From NCBI GenBank assembly GCA_037179515.1, contig JAXCGZ010007708.1, forward strand, positions 1 through 17,500: a DNA stretch of 17,500 bases, in the 5' to 3' direction. The notes under the pieces were generated by a model that did no database searches, was not told where the DNA came from, and saw only the letters and a list, made by a program, of their open reading frames with translations. The stretch is from Halocaridina rubra (lineage: Eukaryota > Arthropoda > Malacostraca > Decapoda > Atyidae). The stretch's first letter is position 1; each line of letters opens with the position of its first letter. Below, piece by piece: positions 1 through 9,046 of the stretch. The position numbers and the translations under genes were made by a program.

Positions 1-211
1 TAAGATCTAAGGAGAAATTTTAGAATAGACATCATGAAAGTAAGGCAGAGGTATAGTAAATCCAGCAGAGAGCTGGATATTCATTACACATCTTTTATAA
101 TCCCTTCACATCTGACAGGTCATTACACTCTCCATCTCTGTCTCTCTTTACAGCCTGATAAAGGCCTTTTTATTTTATCATTTTTGGCCTGTCCTGGTAT
201 CATAATCATCT
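1..211 (+). repeat. Dispersed repeat R, copy 1
   Basis: This segment recurs on the minus strand at about 10858-11075 and, shortened, on the plus strand at 11889-12015. Shared landmarks are the start AAGATCTAAGGAGAA, the core CAGCAGAGAGCTGGATATT and CCCTTCACATCTGACAGGTC. Read on the minus strand it has short coding-like sequence, then stops, and ends in an ATT-rich tail at the other two copies. That would fit the 3' untranslated region of a LINE, or internal sequence of a non-autonomous DNA element. Its family is not recognised. The left boundary may lie outside the window. Confidence 0.75.
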
Positions 212-236
212 AAAAAAAAAAAAAAAAAATAATAAT

Positions 237-302
<66 letters not shown>

Positions 303-313
303 TATATATATAT
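212..313. repeat. A-run, (AAT)n and (AT)n microsatellite
   Basis: An A-run is followed by a short AAT run and then about 70 bp of nearly pure AT dinucleotides. The same order (repeat R, A/T run, AAT, AT, Tigger-type end) is seen in mirror image at 10726-10870. Confidence 0.97.
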
Positions 314-317
314 TTTT

Positions 318-383
318 CCTCGGTTTTCCTGGTTCACGCCGGGTCCCGGAACCGAACTACCGCAATAAGGGGGGGGAACACTG
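318..383 (+). mobile_element. Tigger-type 3' terminal end
   Basis: The segment ends in GGGGAACACTG followed by TA at 384-385, the target dinucleotide of pogo/Tigger elements. Inside lies GCCGGGTCCCGGAACCGAAC, which is nearly the same as the inner part of the complete 3' end at 15385-15459 and of the end at 10582-10605. The body of the element to the left is missing: the AT microsatellite abuts the end directly. Confidence 0.7.
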
Positions 384-385
384 TA

Positions 386-668
386 TATTGTTAATGCTTT
401 TATTCATTTATTTGTTTTTGTATTCAGTTATGTGAAGGGACTTATTTTGAATTTCTTTACAAAATTACCAAATACATGTACAGTACATAATCGCAAATAC
501 AAACTTTGCCTCAGAGAAGTTTGTTGAGCAAGGCGGAAGAATACGTCTTCATGCTGCAGTTGACTGAAGACGCGTCTCTCTGCTTCCACTCGTATGCCAT
601 GTTGTTTTTGAGCTTATTTGATCTTCGGTATGTTTCACTTGTCTCTCCGATAGTTTTTGGCTTGCATT
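386..668 (+). other. Leader of Tigger-1 element, untranslated
   Basis: There is no credible coding sequence here. Positions 386-540 resemble, in inverted orientation, 7300-7450: both contain a TTTACAAAAnTACCAAATAC block, then a TACAGTACATA block, then a GTTTGTTGAG block in the same order. The segment runs directly into the transposase start at 669, so it is best read as the 5' leader of that element. The open frame at 506-700 inside it matches nothing I recognise. Confidence 0.6.
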
Positions 669-2045
669 ATGCCTCCCAAGCGTATAGGAAATTCTTTTGA
701 TGGCAGGGCTTCAAAGAAAAGGAAAGCAATCACCATAGAAGTGAAATTAGGTACAGTATAGCAAAACGCTTCCAAAAGGGAGAAACTTTTACCAACACTG
801 GCTGATCACTGGGGTTAATCTGTTCGACCGTGGTGACAATTATCAAGGATAAAGATCGCATCCTTGAGCATGTGAAAAGTTCTGATCCTACGAAGTTTGC
901 TGTGATTACTAAGCAATGTAGTGGCCTAATGATCGAAATTAAAATGCTGTTAGTGCTTTGGCTGGATGACCAGCATCAACGGTGTAACCCACTGAGCTTC
1001 ATATTGATCCTAGTAAAAGCTAAAAGATTGTTTAATGCCATGAAAAGGGAAAAGAGGGAAGGAAGTGAAAGTGAAGAGCTTGCGGCCAGTAGGGGTTGGT
1101 TTATGCGGCTTAAGGCTCGTGCTAGTTTGCATAATCTTAAGGTGCAAGGTGAAAGTGCTAGTGGTGATGAGAAAACAGCAAGTGATTTTCATTGGTAGAG
1201 ATAATTAGGGAAGAGGTTATCATGCTGAACAAGTGTTTAATGTGGAGGAGTATGGCTTGTTCTGGATGCACACACCTAGGCGTAGAGACATTGCCAAGGA
1301 GAAGACAGCACTAGGCCATAAAGTCAGCAGGGAGAGACTGACTTTGTTTTTGCAGGCTAATGCTGCTGTCTACTTCAAGCTGAAACCCTTGTTGGTGTAC
1401 TTGGCAGAAAATCCATGGCCACTCAAGTGCATTTGGAAGGCATATATGCCTGTCATCTGGAAGTTGAACTAGAAGGCTTGAGTGACCCATCAGTTATTCG
1501 AGGATTGGTTAAGCAACCATTTTGTGCCAGAAGTGGAGAAACACTGTGCTTCCAAGAGACTGCCCTATAGGGTGATGCTAGTGCTGGACAATGCCCCTGA
1601 TCATCCTGCAGATATGGATGACTATCACCCTGATGACAAGGTGATTTACCTTCAACCTAATATCACTGCCCTGTTACAGCCAATGGATTAGGGTGCAATT
1701 GCCTCTTACAAGGCCTACTGTCACTGAGGAACAATCGCTTTTTCTCTCAGGGTAACTGAGAGAGACAAAAACTTGTCTTTCAATGAGTTTTGGAAGTCTT
1801 ACAAAATTCTTTCAGCTGTCAAGACTATTGCTGATTCTTGGGAGGAAGCTAAGCAAACGAACTTTAATAGTGTATGGAAGAAACTGTGTTCCCAGTTTGA
1901 AAACGACTTCCATGGTTTTGAGGAGACAGTTGAGGCTGTGTCTAAGAACGTTGCTGCCCTGAGTAAGGAGCTTAAGTTGGAGAGGGGGGGTTGATGATGT
2001 ACGAAAGCTGCTGAAATCTCATAGAAAAGAGCTGAAGGGTTGCCA
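669..2045 (+). pseudogene. Tigger/pogo transposase relic (Tigger-1)
   Basis: This is a decayed DDE transposase of the pogo/Tigger group, related to TIGD/jerky proteins. It starts at ATG 669 (MPPKR, then a KKRKAIT block typical of the N-terminal CENP-B-like helix-turn-helix). The frame breaks near 760. 830-1198 carries the second DNA-binding part (STVVTIIKDKDRIL, LWLDDQHQRC, ASRGWFMRLKARA). A single frame then covers 1221-1994 but is cut by stops at 1470, 1479, 1689 and 1725. It holds FNVEEYGLFW, where the first catalytic Asp has become Glu (codon 1245), LVLDNAPDHP with the second Asp (codon 1587), and LLQPMD with the third Asp (codon 1686). The second and third acids are 33 residues apart. 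A G-run near 1983-1989 shifts the frame again, and VDDVRKLLKSH continues to about 2040. The protein cannot be functional. The family assignment is secure; the 3' end is not visible. Confidence 0.93.
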
Positions 2046-2354
2046 TTTCCTCTATGATAAGCTTTCCGTACGGCGCAATGATATGGAACTTACACCATGG
2101 GTACTGATACAATGGCATGGCCACCTCTTCCAAACTTCGCTGGGCGAAGGCCTCCATGCTCCTTGTTACAGTTGCCTCGCCAGCTCTTCATCATAGTAGG
2201 AGGTTGCGAGCAAGCCAAACACGAAACACTGCGACACCAGTACTGGCAAACGTCGCTCCTTTTCCATGTGATCCATAGGCACCATGTGTTGCGATGCCCA
2301 GAGTAATGTGAGGTCGAGATGTCTTCTGCCCCCTTCAGGACATAAAGGCTACCC
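2046..2354. other. Unassigned segment between Tigger-1 and gag relic
   Basis: I recognise no domain here in any frame. It may be the broken N-terminal part of the gag relic that follows, or the lost 3' end of Tigger-1. Overlapping open frames on both strands (2090-2419 minus, 2097-2306 plus) have no protein-like motifs. The point at which Tigger-1 ends lies roughly between 2038 and 2100. Confidence 0.5.
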
Positions 2355-3040
2355 ATGGAGACTTGGGTATTCCTTAACAGGTGGTCCAACCTAGAAGCCA
2401 TCAAGCATTTCTGGCTCAACTGCGTGCCAGCTCTTCAACAAGCCTTAGATTCCAGGTATACCAGGGAAATGTGGATATATCTTACTCTCGTACAACCTTT
2501 CGACAATACTGAGGCATTAGTACTAGTCTCTACTCCTCAGGCGGTATTGTGGAGTGATTGTTTTAGTGATTTCCAGGCTCCAGATAAACCTATTAGCCTG
2601 TATTTTCAAAGGTGTTCACAATTGGCGCTAGAATATGCCTTTAAGTGCCGTAAGTGTAGCAATAATTTGAGTGATTAAGAGTCATTATATAAATTAATAG
2701 AAGGTTTAAGTGATCCAGGGAAATTTATCAGAATTACTTTTTGTATGAGTGTAGATAAACTTAGATCTAAGTGTTTGGCCTTAGAGGCTGCTGCAAGAGA
2801 TGATGGTATTAACAGGTATTTTTCCAGCCAAAATTCCCCTACACAGGTTGCAACAGCAACGGAGGATGATGATGAGTAGCCATCGCTGCCATGCACACGA
2901 TCTCTCAGCCATTCCCCACCAAACCTTGCAGAAATTGTAGGAACTCACACACGCATGAAAGCTGTCCTGCTGGAGCCATTACCTGCCATAGTTGCCAAAA
3001 AGAGGGGCTCTTCAGGAAGTGCTACTGGAGTAAAAAGAAG
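2355..3040 (+). pseudogene. Gypsy-like gag relic with zinc knuckles
   Basis: The frame from 2355 continues to a stop at 2877 with one internal stop (TAA at 2676). It encodes a gag-like helical region (LEAIKHFWLNCVPALQQALD, then a run ending in DDDE). After a frame change, 2891-3040 encodes two zinc-knuckle motifs: CRNCRNSHTHESCPA, then CHSCQKEGLFRKC. In the usual family pattern the second knuckle has a His after the Gly; here it is Leu, so that knuckle is broken. The double-knuckle pattern with CPA between is common in Gypsy-type gag proteins of arthropods. With the protease that follows, this is a fragment of an LTR retrotransposon. No LTR, primer-binding site, reverse transcriptase or integrase is visible. 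Confidence 0.75.
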
Positions 3041-3123
3041 GTTCTCTTGGCAGAAGTATTTAGTGCCATGGTGTTGGTGTCTACTACATCCCCCAACCCC
3101 TCCCGGCTGTGTCCAATTCCTTG

Positions 3124-3366
3124 TCCAGAGATGGGGTGGCCCTCCTCACCATGGCTGTAGCTGACACAGGTGCTCAGGTATGTGTGGAAGGGATGTTGCT
3201 GCTCCGCCCGTTGCAACTTCCTCCAACCCAACTTGCACGTCAACAAGGTTTGAAGGATGTGGCAGGGCGTTACTTGTGATGTATGGCCATTGCAGAACGC
3301 CACATTACCTTGGATGGTGTGTCGACAATAGAGGAAATTCATTTTGTGGAATCAGCCCTGTACCTA
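3124..3366 (+). pseudogene. Gypsy-like aspartic protease relic
   Basis: The frame reads DGVALLTMAVADTGAQVCVE. The DTGA triad with Asp codon at 3163-3165 is the active-site signature of retroviral-type aspartic proteases, which act as dimers to cut Gag-Pol. A TGA at 3277 interrupts the frame, which then continues with LDGVSTIEEIHFVESALYLY. It lies in a different frame from the zinc-knuckle segment upstream, so at least one shift separates them. The protease is cut off where a Tigger-like terminal repeat begins at 3369, so the reverse transcriptase is absent. The gag-knuckle-protease order supports a Gypsy-like origin. Confidence 0.72.
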
Positions 3367-3368
3367 TA

Positions 3369-3576
3369 CAGAGGGTCCCCATTTTACATCAGGGTTCCAT
3401 TCCTGACAGCTGACTTAAACCAGATTTCGACGTAAGCTGGAAAACACTTAGGGACCCCACCAATGCTAAAAATAAATATTCTAAAACATAGAAAATAATC
3501 TAGGCCCTTAATCTAATATATAGATATAGTATAAGTACACAATACACTGCATAGTATACAGTATTGCTCTCCTTTA
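3369..3576 (-). mobile_element. Terminal and subterminal part of a minus-strand DNA transposon
   Basis: CAGAGGGTCCCC at 3369 is preceded by TATA, as expected for a TA-target pogo-like end. It is followed by GGGTTCCATTCCTGACAGC, a GGTTCC-type inner motif like that of other Tigger-type ends in this window. The remainder, to 3576, is AT-rich and non-coding. It leads into a transposase fragment on the minus strand, so this is probably the 3' end of that element. Confidence 0.5.
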
Positions 3577-3780
3577 TTACTGTAGTTGGCTTGCATTTGT
3601 ATAAGTGAATAACTTTAGCCACCATATCCAACTTAGGGTCGAACAGCTTAACACCGGCGAATGAACCCAAGAACTAGTGGGCAGAGCTTCTTTTTCCCCT
3701 CTTTCCATTTTCACGGCATTAAATAAACTATTTGCTCTCTCCTGAATTAACATGCGGCACACTGAGATGCAATGCCTTTA
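3577..3780 (-). pseudogene. Tigger-type transposase fragment, antisense
   Basis: The minus strand reads MLIQERANSLFNAVKMERGE and then KEALPTSSW. This matches the second DNA-binding region of Tigger/jerky transposases, where the motif is usually 'IQEKAxSLFN...ER...F.ASxGW'; compare LVKAKRLFNAMKREKREGSE at 1015-1075 in Tigger-1. Only about 60 residues remain and no catalytic region is present. Upstream on the minus strand (towards 3870) the sequence is AT-rich and then meets the LINE 3' tail, which seems to have split the element. Confidence 0.7.
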
Positions 3781-3885
3781 CAATAGCGCTTCTTTAAAAA
3801 ATGCGTTCCAATGGTGGTGTGCTTTTGGTTTCTCTTTTCCTCCAAAATTAATATTTGGTAATTTTTTATAAATTAAATCTATTAC

Positions 3886-3930
3886 TCTATCTATCTACCA
3901 TGGCTGTTTCCCCCTTTAATTGGGGGATAG
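3886..3930 (-). other. LINE 3' hairpin and repeat tail
   Basis: On the minus strand a GGCT / CCCCC / loop / GGGGG / AGCC stem-loop (3902-3930, with a short internal loop) is followed by a TAGATAGATAGAG tail (3886-3899). In RTE-type and related LINEs a 3' structure and short tandem tail serve as the recognition and priming site for the element's reverse transcriptase; that role is inferred here. Confidence 0.6.
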
Positions 3931-4146
3931 CCAACATCAAAAAAAGAAAACAATAAGGGGATTACTTTGCTCTATGGGCAATGACAAGGGAGCTAGCAAC
4001 CGTTCAGATGGCACTACTGGAGTGCCACAGCCCATCCACCCGGCTCTTCCACAACCTGTGTCGCTTCACAACTGCCAACTCCCCTACTGCCCCTACCACA
4101 GGGCTACCTCTGTAAGATGTAGCCCCGTGGTAACAGCAGATGCCCA
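3931..4146 (-). other. LINE 3' untranslated region
   Basis: This is non-coding sequence between the true end of the RT reading frame (TGA at 4149-4147, read on the minus strand) and the 3' hairpin. It includes an inverted pair around 4098-4132, where CCACAGGGCTACCTC is followed by GTAGCCCCGTGG, able to form a strong stem-loop. Confidence 0.65.
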
Positions 4147-6172
4147 TCAGAGCTGCGTCACAATCGCTCGCCACTCATTCCTATTCCTAGCACGCTAACT
4201 TGCTTCCCTCACATCCATCCTCCTATCATTCAGGGATCTCCTTACTCCATCCATCCACCCAAACCTAGGCCTCCCTCTAGCATTTCTCCCATCAACTCTC
4301 GCATTCATCACCTTTTTCAGCAGTCTTTCATCATCCATCCTTTCCACATGGCCAAACCCTCTCAGAACATTCATATCTACTCTGCCTGCAATTTCTCTCC
4401 TCACACTCGTTCTTGCTCTCACCACTTCATTCCTAACCCTATCCAACCGAGATACACCAATCATACTTCTCATGCATTTCATCTCAAAAACATTTAGTTT
4501 AAATCGCTCACATACTTTCACACCCCATAACTCTGATCCATACATCACAGTTGGCACAACAACTTGCTCATACAATACTTTCTTAACATTCATTTCCAAC
4601 CCTCTATTCTTCATCACTCCTTTCAACGCACCCAACACTTTACATCCTTCATTCACTCTGTGACACACATCTGCTTCCACTCCACCATTTGCAGCTATAA
4701 CCAAGCCTAAATACTTAAACTGATCAACTTCCTCAAGTGTCTCTCCATTCAACGTAACATTCAATCCAGCATCAACCTCATTTCTTGTACACCTCATAAC
4801 CTTACTCTTTCCCACATTCACTCGCAACTTCCCTCTCTCACACATCATTCCAAATTCTGACACTAACTGACACAGCTTCTCCTCTGAATCTGCCACCACC
4901 ACAGTATCATCTGCAAACAGCAACTGATTCAGCTCCCAATCGTTATCATCCCCATCTACCATTCTCAAACCCCGAAAACGCACTCGCTCATTCACCTCTC
5001 TTACGACTCCATCAATATACAAATTGAACAGCCATGGTGACATCATACATCCCTGTCTCAGTCCCACACTTACTGGAAACCACTCACTCACTTCATTCCC
5101 TACCCTAACACAAGCTCTACTGCCCTCATACAAACTCTTCACTGCATACAACAATTTACCATTAATTCCATATAATCTCAAAACATTCCACATCGCTTCT
5201 CTATCAACTCTATCATATGCTTTCTCCAGATCCAAAAATGCAAAATACACATCCTTACCCTTTGCTAAATATTTCTCACATAACTGCCTAACTATAAAAA
5301 TCTGATCTATACAACCTCTACCTTTCCTAAAACCAGTTTGCACTTCCGTGATCCCATTTTCTGTCTTATCCCTAATCCTATTAACCAGTACCCTACCATA
5401 CACTTTTCCTACCACACTCAACAAACTTATACCCCTAAAATTACTGCATTCATACAAATCTCCCTTACCTCTGTATAGGGGCACTATACAAGCAATTACC
5501 CATTCCACTGGCATCATTGACAACATAAAGCATATATTAAACACTCTCGCTAACCATTCCAATGCAGTCACACCCCCTTCTTTCAACATCTCCACTCTCA
5601 CACCATCCATTCCATGTGCTTTACTTGCTTTCGCTTCATACAATGCCCTTTTCACCTCCTCTCTTGTAATCTCTCTCTCATTTTCATCTACCGAACACTG
5701 GTACTTGAACACCCCCCACTGCCACTATAGATGCCTCTCTATCTTCCTCAACATTCAGCAAGCACTCAAAATATTCTGCCCATCTTTTCTTTGCATCGAT
5801 CCCTCTTAACATCTGTCCATTCACATCTTTCACTGTCTCTTCCATCCTTGATCCACCCTTCCTTACTCTCTTCACTTCTTTCCAAAACTTCTTTTTATTC
5901 TCCTCATAGGATCTACTAAAATCCTGTCCCCACCTAACATTTGCCAACCTCTTCTCTTCCTCTAATTTCCGCTTGGTTTCCACATTTTTCTTCCTATATC
6001 TTTCATATTTCTCACTACTTTTACACTGCAGCCATTCCTCAAAAGCCCTCTTTTTCTCTTCCACCTTCATTTTCACCCCTTCATTCCACCACTCGCTGCC
6101 CCTCCTCATGCCACCTCCAACAAACCTCTTTCCACACACATCACTTGCATTTCCCACAAAACATTCTTTCAT
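4147..6172 (-). pseudogene. LINE reverse transcriptase with linker
   Basis: The first part (6172-5700) is the linker between endonuclease and RT: GSEWWNEGVK, RAFEEWLQ, FWKEVKRVRKG and RWAEYFECLLNVEEDRE. A one-base indel near 5690-5700 moves into the main 505-codon frame starting near 5712. Counting from 5712, the RT motifs are: LYRGKGDLYECSNFRGISLL (80-99), AFLDLEKAYDRVD with the first catalytic Asp (158-170), GLRQGCMMSPWLF (217-229), FADD with the catalytic Asp pair (266-269), KYLG (333-336) and GHVERMDDE near 454. The enzyme copies element RNA at a nicked target. The frame stops at TAG 4197-4195, but family-like sequence (RARNRNEWRAIV) continues in frame to TGA at 4149, so this stop is a late nonsense mutation. 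The catalytic core itself is unbroken over about 1.5 kb. Confidence 0.95.
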
Positions 6173-7143
6173 CTACCCCCATTCCTCCTCTAACTCCCCA
6201 ACTTCTCTTTCTTTCACCCTGTCATATGCCACTTTCAACCTGTCCTGATATTCCTGTCTCTTCTCTGGCTTTTGCAACTCTTCCACCTTCGCTATTTCCC
6301 TTCTACATCCCCCCACTCTATTTCCCCACTCTTTTGCTACTACCACTTTTGCTTCAACCAAAAAATGATCAGACATCCCAGCACCCACACCCCTAAATGC
6401 ATGCACATCTTTCACTCTACCAACCATGCTCTTTGCTACCAACACATAATCCATCAATGCTCTTTCTTTCACTCTTTCATTTGCCACGCTCATCCATGTA
6501 TACTTATTTATTAACTTCTTGAAAAAACAATTACCTATCACCAACTCTTGCTCCACACACATATCTAACAGTCTCTTACCACTCTCATTCCCACCTGGTA
6601 CCCCATAGTTTCCTACAACAACTTCTACCTCTCCATCACCCACTCTGGCATTCAAGTCACCCAACACAACTACATAGTTCCTTCTACTCAGACCATCCAC
6701 ACACCTAGTTAACTCATTCCAGAATTCATCCCGCTCTTCCTCACTTCTCTCACATCCCGGCTCATACGCACTAACAAAAGCCCAACATATCCTACCTATC
6801 GTAGCCCTCACTCACATCAGCCTAGATGACACTTCTTTCCATTCCACTACTTATTTACCATCCATTCACTCAGCAATAATGCCACACCTTTTCTCGCTCT
6901 CCCCCTTTCAACCCGAGACACCCTACCTGTCACAACACCAAATGCCACTTCAACTTTTCCTTTCATCTTCGTCTCACACAATGCCAATACATCCATAATC
7001 CTCCTACCAAACATATATCCGATCTCACATCTTTTGCTCTCTATCGTACTACAACCACGCACATTTAGACACCCCAACACTAGAGTTTGGGGAGATGTTA
7101 TTCTCCCCTCTACTCCTCTTCGTCTTTGATGTCTCGCAGAGGG
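6173..7143 (-). pseudogene. LINE endonuclease (EEP/APE-like)
   Basis: This is the target-nicking endonuclease of the LINE. Recognisable sequence begins near 7095 with LVLGCLNVRG, then LALCETKMKG (catalytic Glu). No ATG precedes it in frame, and a TAA lies at 7146-7144. The frame stops at 6859 (after SEWMVNK) and shifts by one; EWKEVSSRLM is then followed by a TGA at 6808 where relatives have Trp. From 6811 the frame is open with AFVSAYEPG, VVVLGDLNARVG (metal/phosphate-binding Asp and Asn), ALMDYVLV and GMSDHFLVEA (Asp-His). All main EEP motifs are present. A TAG at 6175-6173 separates it from the linker, which continues in the same frame, so the two were one polyprotein. Confidence 0.92.
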
Positions 7144-7275
7144 TTAATACATGGGGGGGGATTTCTAGTCCCCTCGCTCCATCCACTTTTAGTCGCCTCT
7201 TACGACATGCAGGAATACGTTGGGGCTATTCTTTGATGCTGTGTCCGCCACCACAGGGCACTACCCAAATACATA
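7144..7275 (-). promoter_or_regulatory. LINE 5' leader
   Basis: This is the non-coding 5' part of the LINE. On the minus strand it contains GTCGTAAGAGGCGAC (7206-7192), whose outer GTCG/CGAC can pair, and an 8-C run (7152-7159) next to ATG-TAT-TAA. RTE-type elements can carry internal promoters here; nothing in the sequence proves it. The exact 5' boundary is set only by loss of LINE-like sequence near 7270-7280. Confidence 0.5.
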
Positions 7276-7280
7276 AATAA

Positions 7281-7455
7281 CTAAATAAAAACATTACTTG
7301 ATATATATGAACAAACAAAGCCATGTGACCCATTTTTTGTTAGCCTCAACAAACTCTTTCGCATAAAGATTGTATTTAAGGCTATGTACTGTATTTGGTA
7401 GTTTTGTAAATAGATTAAATCTAATTCCTTCAAATAACCAAATACATAAACCATT
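7281..7455 (-). mobile_element. Second Tigger-1-like leader, antisense
   Basis: Read on the minus strand, this segment resembles 386-540, the leader of Tigger-1, with the same ordered blocks (TTTACAAAACTACCAAATAC, CAGTACATA, then GTTTGTTGAG). It lies just upstream, on the minus strand, of the LINE. With the antisense transposase piece at 3577-3780 it suggests one Tigger copy split by the LINE. Minus-strand open frames here (7281-7595) cross repeat boundaries and are not considered genes. Confidence 0.5.
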
Positions 7456-7599
7456 AATATAATAGTACACCTTGTTCCTTTTTTCCAAGTTTTTTTTAAC
7501 CGCGAAATTGCAATAATCCCCCAAAAATAATAGTAAAAAAATACAAAATTCGTGAATAACGCCCATGCAAAAAAGAAATTTTTTTTTAATTTCATTTTA

Positions 7600-7990
7600 T
7601 TAAAAAATCAACTGCCTAAGAGGCACATTTCCACCATCCTCCTCCTCTTCTACCACTTAATGAGATCAGATATTATGAAGAAAATAAAAAAAAAAGCATA
7701 AAGAACAAACAGCAAACATATTTTCAATACAATATCGTCAGGGAAATAGCGTGAGAGGGTGCATCAGCTGATATGGAAGTAGAAAAACGTTTGCCTATAG
7801 AGGTTCGTTCTCCTGCATCCTACTCCTCTTCTACCGCTTAATGAGATCGGATATTATGAAGAAAATAAAAAAAAAGCATAAAGAACAAACAGCAAACATA
7901 TTTTCAATACAATATCGTCAGGGAAATAGCGTGAGAGGGTGCAGCAGCTGATACGGAAGTGTGACAAAATGTTTGCATCCTCGTCCTCAC
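7600..7990 (-). repeat. Left-arm tandem array, 2 units of about 180 bp
   Basis: GGGAAATAGCG recurs at 7741 and 7921, 180 bp apart. Each unit holds TCTTCTACC, a TAATGAGATC block, AAGAACAAACAGCAAACAT, ATATCGTCAGGGAAATAGCG and a CAGCTGAT palindrome. The units are the reverse complement of those in the right arm. Confidence 0.92.
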
Positions 7991-8000
7991 CGCCACCATC

Positions 8001-9008
8001 AGTGTTGCCAGAATAGATGAATGAGAGAAATGATATATATAAAAAATATACATGGAAGCTGGTAAGTTATTTCGAGTATCTTAAAGATTAAGTACATTTT
8101 TATTTAAATTACAGTACTACCACCTTGTAATTATTATATATCTTAAAATGTACCATACATTTGAAAATAAAAACACCCACTTTATCTGGCAAAACACTGG
8201 CCACCATGTACGTCTCAGTGTAAGCCTGTTGCCAACCGTTTTGGCGCTTCTGTATCAGATGATACACCCTCGCACTCTATTTCCCTGACGATATTATATC
8301 GCAAGTTTGTTTGCTGTTTGTTCTTGATGCTTTTTTCAGTTCTCTTCATTATATTCAATCGCATTAAGCAGTAGAAGAGGAGGAGGATGCGGGAGAACGA
8401 ACCTCTAACCAAAACGTACTGCTTCCGTATCAGCTGATGCTTATTCAGGCACAATATTTTACTCAAAAAATATTTATTTACTCACCCTATTTGGGGTTTA
8501 TCTAATTTTCAAGATTATAGTATTATTAATATTTCTTGGTTCTAAACATTATTCTATCTATCGACCATGCTGCATGAAATCTTAACGTAAATAAAGTTAG
8601 CTGAGAGAAAGAAAAAACATATACAATTCGCTACAAAGAAAACGTATATCGTTCTGTACATGGGAAACATAAATGAAATATACAAACAGCTAGTTCTCAG
8701 AATATCGCAGAGATAAGCTCTCAAAAATGAAGGGTAAATGGAAAATCACTTGAATAAACGATTCATATTCCATAGGAAACAATGATAAAGGGCATAGCTC
8801 GTTCCACAACCGTCCACAGACACACTATACCAAAGATATAAGATAAGTAAAACATATTTTATAAGTACATAACAAAGCAGCAAGACCTGTAATTATTTAT
8901 ATTAACATGCAAAATGTGTACAGTATATAAGATATATAGATTTACTGTACAGTAAACAAGTTAATGTATCCTGTTATGCGGTGGGCAACAGGCTTGCACT
9001 CGGACGTG
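8001..9008. other. Loop of the fold-back element
   Basis: The loop contains one plus-oriented copy of the unit (about 8245-8440), a segment 8441-8682 that is repeated at 9252-9498, and otherwise AT-rich sequence (8001-8200 and 8683-8980) in which I see nothing. A shorter inverted pair (8201-8233 with 8983-9015, sharing AAGCCTGTTGCC) lies within it. There is no coding sequence. Confidence 0.7.
8245..8682 (+). repeat. Direct duplication, copy 1 (about 440 bp)
   Basis: The copy comprises one 181-bp-type unit (TTCCCTGACG at 8281) plus an AT-rich tail ending GAAATATAC. The same unit-plus-tail combination is repeated at 9047-9498, offset by about 800 bp. It reads in the opposite orientation to the left-arm units. 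Confidence 0.85.
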
Positions 9009-9046
9009 CATGGTGGCGGTGAGGACAAGGATGCAAACATTTTGCC

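Larger units (their letters stand above)
3886..7275 (-). mobile_element. Near-complete RTE-like non-LTR retrotransposon
   Basis: The element runs on the minus strand: leader (7144-7275), endonuclease, linker, reverse transcriptase, 3' untranslated region with a hairpin, and a short GATA-type repeat tail. The single endonuclease-RT reading frame without a visible ORF1, the C-terminal GHVERM block and the microsatellite tail suggest an RTE-like clade; a jockey-like clade is the alternative. The frame has several breaks (stops at 6859, 6808, 6173 and 4195; frame changes near 6840 and 5690), so the copy is dead but not very old. No clear target-site duplication could be matched between the flanks. 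Confidence 0.9.

Noticed and set aside
506..700. 64-codon plus-strand open frame
   Set aside because: It overlaps the Tigger-1 start in another frame and lies in leader sequence; no domain recognised.
2355..3366. Endogenous virus origin of the gag/protease relic
   Set aside because: No envelope-like sequence, LTR or virus-specific gene is visible. The zinc-knuckle and protease order is fully explained by a Gypsy-type retrotransposon.
4472..6514. Several plus-strand open frames of 60-150 codons
   Set aside because: They lie opposite the LINE reverse transcriptase and endonuclease, which carry clear family motifs; the plus-strand peptides have biased Ser/Pro/Leu composition and no motif.
3850..7300. 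Target-site duplication of the LINE
   Set aside because: AT-rich flanks on both sides give several short chance matches, and none is longer or cleaner than expected by chance.
7281..7595. Two overlapping minus-strand open frames rich in Phe, Tyr and Ile
   Set aside because: They cross the boundary between the Tigger-like leader and the fold-back arm, and the equivalent sequence at 386-540 and 10190-10340 does not keep the frame.
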